Source: Pohlia nutans (taxonomy: Eukaryota > Streptophyta > Bryopsida > Bryales > Mniaceae). Taken from it: a DNA stretch of 64,000 nt. The notes under the pieces were generated by a model. That model did no database searches, was not told the DNA's origin, and saw only the letters and a list, made by a program, of their open reading frames with translations. The DNA is taken from the NCBI GenBank assembly GCA_022496805.1, contig CM040089.1:43322372-43386371 (forward strand). Direction: 5' to 3'. The position numbers and the translations under genes were made by a program. This document shows, piece after piece, positions 32,674 through 44,010 of the stretch (position 1 is the first letter of the stretch; each line of letters opens with the position of its first letter).

Positions 32674-33198
32674 GACCAATTTGATAGATCATTATGTGAA
32701 AATCATCATGCAGACAGTGATCACCGGAACGAGTGAAAACCATTCCATCTGCTGGTCGAAAATTGCACTGCAGACAGTCTCAAAACTGCTAAGACCCAAT
32801 TTGGGTTTAAACGAAATATCAATGGCGTGCCGTTGTACTGGACGGCCACCGACATCAAAGCTCGCTGTTCCTAGTTCTTATTTACACTTAGTTACTGTGA
32901 ATGATGGATGAATCTAGCAATTTTGAAATTGACCAATTTGATAGATCGGAATGTGAAAAACATCATGCAGACAGGGCAACATCTTATTGATCACCAGAAC
33001 GAGTGAAAACCATCCCATCTGCTGGTCGAAAATTGCTCAAATCTGCTAAGACCCAATTTGGGTTAAAATGAATCAATGGCGTGCCGTTGTAATGGACGGC
33101 CACGCTCTCAATCAACTAACTTCGAATTCTTCCACGCTCCTAGTTCAAGATTATTTACACTTAGTGACTGTGAATGATGGATGACTAGATCTAGCAAG
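32674..33198. repeat. Two-unit tandem duplication 3' of the XTH gene
   Basis: Units about 32674-32920 and 32929-33198 share GACCAATTTGATAGATC, GTGAAAACCATYCCATCTGC, AATGGCGTGCCGTTGTA and TGTGAATGATGGATGA in the same order, with small indels. The second unit abuts the XTH stop, so its end may be XTH 3' UTR. Confidence 0.85.
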
Positions 33199-33202
33199 TA
33201 AC

Positions 33203-34054
33203 TTATAAAACGTTGTGGGCGCATTCCGGGGGCGCAGTGGGGTAGCGGCGCCGGTCGTCACAGTAGTTGTAGATCACCTGGTTGGCCCTGACGGCCCTCA
33301 TCTGGCGGATGCGAGCCATCCCGAGCGCGTGCGGCGCGGCGTGGCGGCTCTTCTGGCACAGCTTCACGCCGTTCTGATTCTTCACTTCGCATCCATTCAG
33401 GCGGAAATTCCCGTATGTGGCGACGAACGGCGCGGCCGCCCAGTCGATCTTCACGCGGCCGCCCTGCGTGGCCCAGCTGCTGCCATCCCAGATGCTCATG
33501 AAGATCCCCATGGGCTGGCTGCTGGGGTACGCGACGCCGCGCAGCCCGTTTCGGAACATGCGGATCGGGGTGTTGTCGACGTAGAACACCAGCACGTCGT
33601 GGCTCCACTGGAAGTTGTAGTAGTGGAACGCGGCGGACGGGTCGAAGCCCAGGTAGATCTGCTGCTCGCGACCGCCGACGCCATCCACGAAGATGTTCGT
33701 GTGCAGCAGGAACGGCTCTCCGCTCCGGTTGCCCAGGAACTCGAAGTCGAACTCGCAGTGCTTCGGCCCCGGCGACGACATGTAGAACGTCGTCACGGTG
33801 CCGGACGAGTCACCCGCTGGCAGCTTGATCCACGCGCCGAACCCGCCGAACAGGTAACTGCTCTTGGATCCCACGCCCGCCGCCGACAGCGGGTCCAGCA
33901 CCAGCTGCAGCCCGCGCCCCCCGCGCGAGTACCGCACATTCTTCGTCCACGCGTTGAACCCCGCCGCCAGTCCGCCCGGCTGCGCGTCCACCATGCTCAC
34001 TGTACACAGAAACGCAGCCATCGCCAGGACAGCTACGCACCATGGCGATCCCAT
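33203..34054 (-). CDS. XTH: Xyloglucan endotransglucosylase/hydrolase, intronless
   Basis: One uninterrupted frame of 283 residues starts at the ATG at 34054 (a GTG one codon upstream is not a plausible start). Residues 1-24 form a signal peptide with a hydrophobic core (VAVLAMAAFLC) and likely cleavage after VDA. The GH16 active site reads HCEFDFEFLGN (99-109): E101 nucleophile, D103 assisting, E105 acid/base. N109-R-S is the usual N-glycosylation site next to it. The C-terminal XET domain ends with IYNYCDDRRRYPTAPPEC. The enzyme cuts and rejoins xyloglucan in the cell wall during growth. The second motif residue, usually Asp (HDE), is Cys here, which should not abolish catalysis. No intron and high GC contrast with the neighbours, so a retrocopy origin is possible. 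Both flanks carry tandem duplications. Confidence 0.93.
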   Translation of the reverse strand: MGSPWCVAVLAMAAFLCTVSMVDAQPGGLAAGFNAWTKNVRYSRGGRGLQLVLDPLSAAGVGSKSSYLFGGFGAWIKLPAGDSSGTVTTFYMSSPGPKHCEFDFEFLGNRSGEPFLLHTNIFVDGVGGREQQIYLGFDPSAAFHYYNFQWSHDVLVFYVDNTPIRMFRNGLRGVAYPSSQPMGIFMSIWDGSSWATQGGRVKIDWAAAPFVATYGNFRLNGCEVKNQNGVKLCQKSRHAAPHALGMARIRQMRAVRANQVIYNYCDDRRRYPTAPPECAHNVL

Positions 34055-34067
34055 CACAAATTGGACA

Positions 34068-34645
34068 CAAACTCTCGATATATCAACTGCTGCTGCACGT
34101 ACTCCAATCGCTCCGACACGAGCTAGCTACTCCGAAATCCTGCTCACAATCAGATTCATCACCTGTCTTGTCCCGCTGACACAACCTTTCAAGCACACTC
34201 TGAAACTATGAATTCACCAAATGAACTGAGCTGAAGATCGAAAAATGCAGCAGCGAAACTGTAAACTATGCGATTGCTGGGCCGGGAGCGAGGGAGCTTG
34301 CACAGCCGCAACTGAATGTGCGTGATGGTGATGATGAATGAACACAAACTCTCTCAACTACTGCTGCACGAACGTACGTACTCCAATCGCTCCGACACGA
34401 GCTAGCTAGCTACTGCGAAATCATGCACACAACGAGCTGTATCACCTGTCTTTTCCCGCTGACACAACCTTTCAAACACACTGCAGAGGCTTCCAAACAG
34501 GAATTCACCAAATGGACTGATCGAGCTGGAGCTCACAAAATGCAGCAGCGAAACTGTAAACTAGCTGTGCGATTGCTGGGGCGGGAGCGAAGGAGCGTTG
34601 TAAAGCTGCAGCTGGAAGTGCGTGATGGTGATGATGGAGGAGGCA
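34068..34645. repeat. Two-unit tandem duplication of the XTH upstream region
   Basis: Units about 34068-34340 and 34342-34645 share TACTCCAATCGCTCCGACAC, ACCTGTCTTTTCCCGCTGAC, ATGCAGCAGCGAAACTGTAA and GTGCGTGATGGTGATGATG. This is the XTH promoter/5' leader region, so regulatory sites are present twice. Confidence 0.88.
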
Positions 34646-34834
34646 ATGTTAGCTTATTATTATATGAATTGTGAGTGAGTCTAGATCGAGTACTGCACAG
34701 TATAGTACCGTACAGCAGCAGCGTCTGGCAGCTGGAGTGACGGCGACGACGGTGGAGGACGGCGACGCGGTGGGCGTCGCAACTGTCGCAGAATCCCCGG
34801 AGGTCAGTGGGGACGCAATTCACTGATCAGTTGA

Positions 34835-35434
34835 TGGCCGGTTCACACCAGCCACATGCGGCAGGATGTGCGTGCGTTATGGTAAGTAGCCTGGCATTAA
34901 AATCAATTTTATTTAAATCTCTACAGTGCAAAACAAACGCATGTAAGAAAGTGAAGCATACAGGAAGATTTTGGAGAGTTAGCCCCGAGGTTAATGGGCC
35001 AATATGGGCTAATCTCTCAATAATGGGGGCTAATTCCTCAAACTTTAACCGGGGCTAATGTACTTTAACCGGGACTAATGCACTTTAAACGAGGCAAGCA
35101 GACCATTTTTGGGGGCTAATGTCTTCATAAAAAAATGTTCCTGAGTGAAAAAAACCGAGTGCTACGGGGGCTAAAAGGGGGCTACCACATGAAGCATTAG
35201 CCATGGCTAAATCCTCCAAATCTTCTAGTAGCAACGCAAAAAAAAGAACATTTGGAAATTTGCGGCAGAGAAGTGCATGCATTTAGTGGTCAACAATGCT
35301 TGCATTCAAAGAAAACAAGCTTCAACAGTGCGCAAATTGTATTTTAATGTATATGATTTTACCTGCATGAGGAACTCATTCAAGTGCAGTAGCAAGGGGC
35401 CAAGGGCTGGTGTGAATGGGCTGTGAATGGGCTA
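34835..35434. mobile_element. TGGCCCATTCACAC-type element, 600 bp
   Basis: Left end TGGCCGGTTCACACCAGCC at 34835; right end with GGCTGGTGTGAATGGG and, after a short duplication, TGAATGGGCTA at 35434. TGA flanks both sides (34832-34834, 35435-35437). The inside (about 34977-35205) holds many GGGGCTAA and CTTTAACCGGG repeats not seen in other copies. Confidence 0.72.
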
Positions 35435-35548
35435 TGAGCAGCTGCATCCAATTGGCGACATGTTGAGACGAGTCTCATCCATTGTCTATGTCGTAAGTCA
35501 ATGCATGTGACACTTTTTCGATACTTTTTCAAGTTACAACACCGCTTA

Positions 35549-35834
35549 TGGCCATTACTGTAAGTCAAAAATATTTTTCAATAATATATTTCAAAAATAA
35601 CATACAATTTATTGCAGTGTCAGAGCCTTGTCTCTTCCTGCTTTTGGCCAACGCATGTGCGTTGGTGGCGCGCAAATTTCTTGATGCACCCAAAATGCGT
35701 TGGAGCAGCTTCTTGCATGCGTCTAGTTAATTTTTTTTTATTTTTACAGGAGCACACCGTAGCTACCAAAAACTTACTTGATGAACGCAGATTCTCTACC
35801 GCAGTCGCGTTGGGTGACTGGTGTGAATGGGCCA
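35549..35834. mobile_element. TGGCCCATTCACAC-type MITE, left end eroded
   Basis: The interior is near-identical to 19158-19433 (GTCAGAGCCTTGTCTC, TAGCTACCAAAAACTTACTTGATGAACGC). The right end is CTGGTGTGAATGGGCCA at 35834. The left end keeps only TGGCCATTACTGTAAG, having lost about 10 bp of the terminus. Flanks (TTA, TGT) no longer match. Confidence 0.75.
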
Positions 35835-38800
35835 TGTGAATTATTGTGACTCACAGTTACGGGTAATGGCAATAACCGGTGTAGTAACTGATGCAGGCTC
35901 CCGACAATTGTGTCACTGCTGGTGTACCCATTCCTGAAGCCACACTTCAGTTTGCAATGCTTATAAATAAAGTCTCTTGTACTTCACCCAATTGTAAAAC
36001 CACTCAAAATCCTCCCTCTAGTTTGATTCAAATTGTGACTGTAATTATCAAGAGCCCAGGGATGCACTCTCAACATTATCTTTGCGAATCACCAGTGTTC
36101 ATGACCCGTTCTGAAAACCCCCTATATACAAGGGTATATATGTCTAAAAATCTTTGTATACAAATCTATTCTGTCTTTACCCAAATATATTTTAATATTT
36201 TTCAGCTCTAAATATGTCTATTGTATGCATACTTTATACGGCAATGTTCAAATTAATATCACTTTTGTACACTCAAGTATACTTTCACAAATTCAACATA
36301 GTGCACCCCGAGGAACAAGACTAAAGAGATAGATGAGTTAGAGGTCAGTTTTTTAAACCACCGTCTTTTTGCTGTGAACTCATTTATAGTGCCACTTTGC
36401 AATCACTATTATCAATGTTACATTTAAAATTTGATATGTACACTACTATTACATAGTCGCACAAATAGGATGACTTCTAAATCATGGCACAATAGGGCAG
36501 CTTACCTTAGGTCTTTATTGAAACTTTTTATTCCCACATCCTCCAATATCACATTTGGTATTGTGTACATATATGTGATTTGACACTTTGAACTCATGTA
36601 CATTGGTTATCGAAGGTGTGATATAAGAGAGTTCTTAGTGTGTTATCCAAAAAGACCCAGATGTTTAGAGAAGCAGCACTTGTCAGGAATTGCATGTTCC
36701 ATTATCACTGTCTGACAGTAACGAGATGTCACCGTCCTGACAGAGCCAACTGAGACGCGGTTGTAGCGATGGACTCTTCCCAAGTTCCCATTCAATGTGG
36801 TCATGATAAGCCCGTCACGTTTTGGCTGGCTCGCCATTTCAGCACTTGCTCTCGTATTCTCAGTCTTGCTGACAACACGGATTCTTTGATGAATCATGCA
36901 CGCACTAGCTGTGCAGTGTCACTGTGTAACGTTCACTTCATGACTAGCAGGTGAAGTCTGTAACCTATTGCGGCACCCATCTCGATTTCTTGGTACTCAT
37001 AAGTGACCAAGTCTCTCAATGCATGACGCCGCCGCCTCACTGGCAACATTTTCAAAGCTGCCACGGTGAGGACCAAAAAGTAAATGATTGTCATGGTAAA
37101 TATTATTGAAAGGATGACATTCTGTGGCGTTATTGTACTCTTGTACATATTTTAACATAAATTCTTAATTATTTTCAAATGACAAGTAATTTTTGAAAAA
37201 ATAACGAGGGTGATTTTAGTCAAATGTAAACTATATATGTATATATGTGAATATATGTGAATATATATATAGAGAGTTATATAGTATAATATGTGTATAT
37301 ATATAAATAAAAATTAATGCACATTGAAATTTTAATAATAATATTGTATATATCTTCTTATTTATCAACTTAATAATATTGTTGATAAAATCAACTTGAG
37401 TTTGAAGTTTTGAATATTCTTTCATTTTCTTGTACAAGAATTTTTTTTTGCTTTATACCTCACAGTGTCACAGTGTGAAATTTTGGGCCATTCACATTTC
37501 AAATTCCTCATTCTAATTTAATTTGGTGCCACATGGACCCCATTCCGTGTCAAAAATAATTGTTTTGTCAAAACTGAAAAACGAAACTAAAATTTGAAAT
37601 TTTCGTATCAGACATTCAGACACACCTCAAACACACATAACATTCAGTAGCCTTCAGGCGCATTGCCTTTACATCCATTCAACAGTATAGAAGTTCATTC
37701 AAAAAAGGGGCGGACAGAGGTGGTCACTGGAGGTTGGTGGAGGTCATTGGATTGGAGTGACAAAAAATGAAAAACGAAAAGGAGAACAAAAAACCACCAA
37801 AGGAAAAAAAAAACACTGTCAGCACTTGCTGGCATGGAGCTTGGCACCTATAGCGCCATCCAACTTTTCAGTTTTTATTTTTATTTTTTTTATTTTTTTG
37901 TTCCAATTTAGAAGAAAAAGAGTTGTCAGCTAGCATTGGTAGGCGTGCTGCTCCAGTGCTGACATTAAGTCACTACAATAACTTCTTCATTTTTATTATG
38001 TGTTTAGAGCTTTGAAATCTTGTTGACCTTTTGCCATTACCTCCGCCTTCCTGTAAAACAAGCTAGCTGCCGATTTTGCATGGATGATGATGTCGGATAC
38101 TTTGCACATTCTCCTCAAGGGCAAGGCAAAGCCAGTGAAGACTACTGAATGTTGTGCATTGATCAACATAGATCAACACTGTCACTCAACCACCGAGACC
38201 CTATTATCAACAACTCGCTGAACAACTCGCTCATCCACTCAGTTACCTCTTAATAAACCTGCATGTGTAATACTGAACAGTAATCGTACATCTCGCATGA
38301 GCGCAAGAAGGTCTAGAGATGCTTTTACTCAAGATTAGGGTTTGACACATCCAAAACCCTCGCAAAAATGTCGTTGCAGTTAAAAAATGATGCAAGCGGG
38401 ATTCAAATAAACGACTATTCCGCATCAAAGGATTGTCAATTGGTGTTGCAGGCAAGGCCGAACCTACGTTTGAAGGAAACGCAGGAGCATGTTGCCTAAC
38501 TCGCTAGCACTGAGAAACGTCCACACGAAAACGTCCAAATCGCCTTCTCCTCAACTCAAAACTCAGACACAACTCATACAGTTCACCGTCGCTCAACACT
38601 TGCAGATCTCACACAGCTCACTGTCGCTCAGCACTCACACATCCAAACTCGCTCAAAACTCGCAGATCAACACTCACAATCTCGAACTCGCCATCCCTTC
38701 TATACTTGCCTTCCGCCGCATTTCCTGGCCAGCATTTTCCAGGCACCCCTGCAACCAATTTTGGTTAAATAATCGGTCGGTTAACTAAGAGTGATTATTT

Positions 38801-38876
38801 TTCATTGAGAGAGTGAAAGAGAAATTTGGCAGTTAGAGTTAGGGTATACTAGGGTTGTAGATTTGAAGAGAGAAGC
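35835..38876. other. AT-rich intergenic with a TA-rich microsatellite
   Basis: 37228-37285 is a (TA/TGTATA)-rich microsatellite. At 37636 a truncated end of the CATAACATTCA MITE (CATAACATTCAGTAGCCTTCA) is seen. Long T-runs occur at 37872-37905. 38489-38790 has a frame made of ACTCGCTCA-type short repeats with no protein motif. No gene is supported. Confidence 0.45.
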
Positions 38877-38949
38877 ATACCTATTTCTTGACCTTTTGGC
38901 TAAGATCAAGTGTAGTACTTGTTCTTATTAGTTTAATATCTGATACGGG
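38877..38949 (+). pseudogene. U2 snRNA pseudogene, 3' truncated
   Basis: The stretch starts ATACCTATTTCTTGACC and continues TTTTGGCTAAGATCAAG, TGTAGTA and AGTTTAATATCTGATAC. This is the first 70 or so bases of U2 snRNA, including the branch-site recognition region GTGTAGTA. After GATACGGGG the match stops: no Sm site and no 3' stem-loops. No upstream sequence element of plant snRNA genes (RTCCCACATCG) precedes it. It is a truncated, probably reverse-transcribed copy. Confidence 0.88.
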
Positions 38950-40400
38950 GTTCATAAAACACAAACAACAATGACGAGGTAGTAATGGCAAAGGAACAGA
39001 CATCGAAATGCACTCTGTTAAAATTCAGAGTTACAGAGGTGTGAAAAAGGTGATAGAGTTTGATGTCTATTAATTGCAAGTTCATTGCGAGGAGAATTCG
39101 TTGAAGGATCAAGTGAAAGACAATCCACTCATTTTGAAAGGATTTGAGGATGAAAAGGAAAGTGCAGTTGTGAATTTTTTCTTTATGAATTTGCAAGTAG
39201 ATGCGCCTTTGTCAATATTTGAGGTGTAGGGGAGTTTTCAAGACTAGAGATCATTCCCAATTAAAGCCACCGATGAAATTAGATTGGAGGGATGGAGGCA
39301 ACAACATTGATTGGGTGAAACCAGTCTGTTGCTGCGAGCAGAAGTTGCACCATCTCTGTTTTTTATGGCTTTTAAGCTTGGGGAGGTCACTTCCAAATAT
39401 TATGTAACAACGTGCAAACTAAGATAGGGTCAAAATAAATCTTTGAAGGTAAATTTTATTAATGGTTTACATTAACAAAAGATGCTCAAAATTGATAACA
39501 TGAATTAAAATGAGAATAATCTCAAAATATTTCTAATTATAGTAAGAATTACTTTTAATTTTTAGGGTATTTTCAAATACCCTTTGTGCACACGTGATAT
39601 TCAAAAAATACAATGAGTAATCTCTCCGAGTTTTTAAGCGTTAGAGTTAGGATTTGGGGAATACCTCAGACCATGCAAACATGGCTAATTTACCCAATTT
39701 TTGATTGTTGACCATATGAGCTAGGAAACCAACATGACTGATGAAAGTGTATATAATTATACAAGTGAGTTTACAACTATTTTCATATTGTTTGATGTAT
39801 AATTGTTGTTATCTATAATTAAGCACTAGATCATAGCCAAAAGGTTGAGAAATGTGTGCTTCTCCCTTCAAACCCACAACGCTTTATATATATACCCTCA
39901 CTAGCGCAAACCTTATGGGATAACTCCATTTATCCATATTTGTGTCGTGTAATAGTGTCAAGTGTGTCGGAATACTACACTATTGGCATGCACGACAATA
40001 TTTCAACATGTGTAGGGTGAAACATTGATCAATGTCACGTGCGGAGGAGTCATAGTTTTACTACATAGTGGTGTTACTAAACAGGCTAAAACCAGGGCGG
40101 GTCCCACGTCCAGTTGTACTTTGGTACATAGGATTTTTGCCTTCTCCAGAATACGTTCTTTTTAGAGAATATTGAATTCCATATTATTGCATGCATTGTA
40201 GGCATTGAATGGGGAGTTTTCCAAGGGAATCAGCTAAAATCCAATATTTTACAAAAGCAGCTGGTTTTAGACAAAAACCCATCTGGTTATTACATATGTG
40301 TCACCTAAGTAGCACCCGAACATCACTAAATTTATCCGAATTTTAACCTAAAACTATGAGTTTCAACTGGTAATTTGGCAATTTCATTCGACGAATTTTA
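38950..40400. other. Intergenic, nothing recognised
   Basis: AT-rich DNA, no supported gene or repeat edge. Confidence 0.35.
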
Positions 40401-40914
40401 CACTAACTGCCCGATCTCCCCGTACATTGATTGTGGGTGACAGCGAAAAGAAAGGTCAGGGCGAGTGAAAGACGGAGCACCTGCCAAGTGGCCAACTGGG
40501 AATGGTGCATCCGTGGTCATAATCCAACTGGCAGGACTTGCTGATTGGCGCAATCCCCCTTTCAAATCCAAACCCACGTCATCACTCTCCCCTAGTCTCC
40601 TTCAATTTTCACTCACAACTCCCAAGCATTTTGCTCAGCATACTCATTTCCCCCTCACCAATCAGATTGCAAAAGATCAAGCTGGCTTTCCGATTCTTCC
40701 AAAGATTTCCACATTCTGTTGTACTTAGTTGAATTCCTTGCAAGTGGACAATTCCGCTTTGTCACTCCAGTCGAGCTCTGTTGCCCGCACATGCTGCATT
40801 AGGGCTTCGAGTTCAGTGTACAGTGAGTGTCGGAATTGGTGACTTTGGAAAGATTGATTGCAGGAGATTGAGCATGTGAGAGTACGGTCTTTGTGTAATT
40901 ATTTATTTGTTGCG
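40401..40914 (+). promoter_or_regulatory. Promoter and leader region of the membrane-protein gene
   Basis: More GC-rich than its surroundings. It contains CCCACGTCATCAC (about 40573-40585), an ACGT-core element of the bZIP-binding type. The transcription start is not fixed. In-frame codons upstream of the ATG at 40915 are open back to 40858 but without another ATG. Confidence 0.35.
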
Positions 40915-43900
40915 ATGGCCGTACTAGCTGCGGGGGGTTTGATTACTTCATCGTCGACTCCGTTCTTGTGCTTCTCCTCGAAAAACCTCCACACAGCTTC
41001 TCGAGTTGTGCTCTGTAGAACAGAAGACTTGACAAGATTGTGTTCTCGGGGTTTTCAGCTTCGGCGTGGCCGGGGGTGCGCGCCAGCAGCTCAATCGAGC
41101 ACCAAGAGCGAGACTGTGGCGGACGATCACCTGGAGATCACCAAGCAGAGGCTTCGTGAGCTGTCGGTACACCCGGCTTCTCTCATAAATCAAGATTAAC
41201 CCTAAAAGGAACAAGAAGCCTGAATTGGATCTCATGATTTTGGTAGCAGTTTTGAGTGGATTTATTTTGTCTTGACCAACACATAGAATGTTCTTCACTG
41301 ATTCCGGTGATATAAAATTTGAATTATATTTTTCACAATATGATTGATTGAATTTGCCATTTTAAAACCATAAATCCTTGGGACTGTAGGGGTTAAAGTT
41401 CCAGTTGTTGTGTAGACTGTAGCTGTACTGTGGCTGGTAGACTGTAACTACACTTGCCTATGAAATTGGTTGAGTACGATGTGAGAGGATATGTGCCTAC
41501 AAAAGATGTCAGGGAATCGGAGCATCTTGAATACCTCGATTCTTTCTTTAATTAGTAGTTCGCAGCTCCTTGCAGGAATGACCATGTTGTGATTGAATTT
41601 GAAGTGATTTTTGATTCCAGGAGAGCCTTGCGTTACCTGCAAACTACTTGGAGAGGCTACCCAGTGATCTGCGAGTTGATGTAAGCCACTGTCAAACGTG
41701 CCTCTGAATTATGAGGTTTTGATAGCATTCTGTAGCTTTAGAGCAGTGCGCCTTTTCTAATTACAACTTGCCACTGACAAGGCTTGGGCATGAAGCCAAT
41801 CATGTGCATTTGCGCATAAGATTTATTTTTTTAACATCTCACAACCTTCCACCCTTGCATCTTTATATAAAGCAAGGGAAGATGGGCCTCATGTATTGCC
41901 AAGATTCAGGGCATCACAGCTGATTCCGGTATCCCACTTAAGAATATGATGTGAATGCACTGATAATGTACTGTTCAGGCTTGTCATGAAGTCATTATTT
42001 TGCAACCATGTGCATTCAGGTTTTTTTTAATACATCTCACAACCGTCCTCACTTGTATCTTTATGTAAAGAATGAGAGAATGGGCATCATGCATTCAGGG
42101 CATCACGGCCAATTCAAAGGTGTTACAGTACCCTGCTTGAGAATGTCATGAGTTGTTGATGAACCATTTTCAGCAATCATATTGTGAGGGAATAACATAT
42201 TCGTGGGCTTTTCTGAAACAGTTAAAAGATGCATCATTTGTGCTGTCAAGTGGAGCTCTCAGCAACGAGGTCTGTGATTTGAAAATTTGGGGTTTCTCAC
42301 TAACTTTGTATCGGGCTGATGCGGACTGGCATGGTCAATTAGTGGACTAACTACTCTCTTGACTTTGCCTTTGACATTTCCTTGAACTAGTTTCTTTGTT
42401 GTGAATAGAGGCTCTTTTCCTACAGTTGTCATGATATCCATGTTATGTTAGGGTGTTGCAGTGTGGAGAGCAAGCAGGTGATTTGCTGATGCAATTGTCG
42501 CGAGCATTTGAAAGAGGAGATACCCAGGCTGCTGCTGCTACTGCCGAACAGCTACCAACGCTTGTAGACAAATTGCCTAATGAATCAAGCTCCCAATTTG
42601 GTGAGTCAGAGGGTTAACCTTTCGGTGTGTCCTGAGTTGTGGCATTTCAATAAGTCTTGATGTTTGTAATAGATAACCGTTTGAAGGTGGGAGGCATAAC
42701 TCTCTCCTTCAGACTGAAGCAGGCCTGTCAGATCTTGGAGATCTATGTCTCTGTGAGAATGTTAGGAACGACGGGGTCTATGACTCTAGACCTCCCTTTT
42801 TCCCATTGCAATACACCATGTGGCAATGAAAGCAACAGGAGAGGATTATGTGTTCTACGTTTCTGCCTTGTAAGAGACAGTTGTGCGTTTGTATCTTAAA
42901 CAGTTGGAAGGCGTTTCATCCGTGCGGGAAGATACTTCACTGCAACTGGGCAGTATGAAGGTGGGGAACTTGAAAAGGTACTGATTCTACAACCGGAGTA
43001 CTTTTAACTGAATATCTTTTTTTCTGCAGCTATTGAATAAGTTGTAAATATTACAGCAATTCAAGTAGTTTGTTTATGTGACATTTTTTCTATTACATTT
43101 CTTTTTTCGTACAGTATTTAGAAGAAGTTATTTTGTTACATTCGTTTGGTTAATCCTTGGACAAGAAGTTGAGGTTTACCCATACCTTAATTAAGGTCTA
43201 CCCGCACCTTAATAGAGGTTCTTCAAATACCAGACTTCTGAGACAACCTCTTGCGCAGATTGGAAAAGCTTTGGTTGCTGCAGGAGAAGCCATTTCTCGT
43301 GGTAATCTTCCAGTGACGGAGAATACAATATCTACCGCCAAGGAATTCAAGGTTATATTCCGATTATCCAATTTTCTTAGATTGTATATACAGTGAAATC
43401 GATCTTCGCTTCACATGCAGGAGAGTTGATCAGTACTCTCATCATAGAGCTCCTCAGTGATTGAATCTGGAGTCTCATGTATGAAGTTAAGTAAATTTGC
43501 ATGACACTGTAATTGCATGCTTAGGGTATTGGGAGGCGTATAAGCACGCTTGTCTGGTTATCCTCTTCCACTCCTCGTTAATGCATTCCATGTGGTAGAT
43601 CATGGCCTTTTCTAGGCCGTGCAGATTTTCTTCAAAGAAGGATGTTGTTAGAACGTAAAATACTCACCAATTTCAAGATGCAACTTTGGTGAGCAGTTTG
43701 GAGATCTTCAAGTGGAAATCACCGCACAACGCGCTTACATCGGTGCTGCATTTTTATTGGTCTTTGGGTAATGCTCTTCACTTTGCTTTCATCATTGATG
43801 TACTACAGATTAAGGAGCTTCCAGAAAAGTCCAGTGTAATTTTTGTGTAAATATGTGGATTTTAATATAGCCATTGAGTCTCTGTAAATTTTGAGTATCA

Positions 43901-43977
43901 CGTACAAACAGGAAATGTTATTAAACGGTGAATAAAAAGTCAAAGGTCCACACATTTAACCTGGATATTTGGGTGCT

Positions 43978-44010
<33 letters not shown>

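Noticed and set aside
33215..34126. A 303-residue open frame on the plus strand across the XTH gene
   Set aside because: It is antisense to a clear XTH coding region; high GC makes long shadow frames likely, and its protein has no recognisable domain.
34975..35120. GGGGCTAAT units as a satellite array
   Set aside because: The units are irregularly spaced and confined to the inside of one element.
38489..38788. 99-residue Ser/Gln/His-rich frame
   Set aside because: It is built from short ACTCGCTCA-like repeats and has no domain or splice support.
38877..38949. Functional U2 snRNA gene
   Set aside because: The 3' two thirds, Sm site and upstream promoter element are missing.
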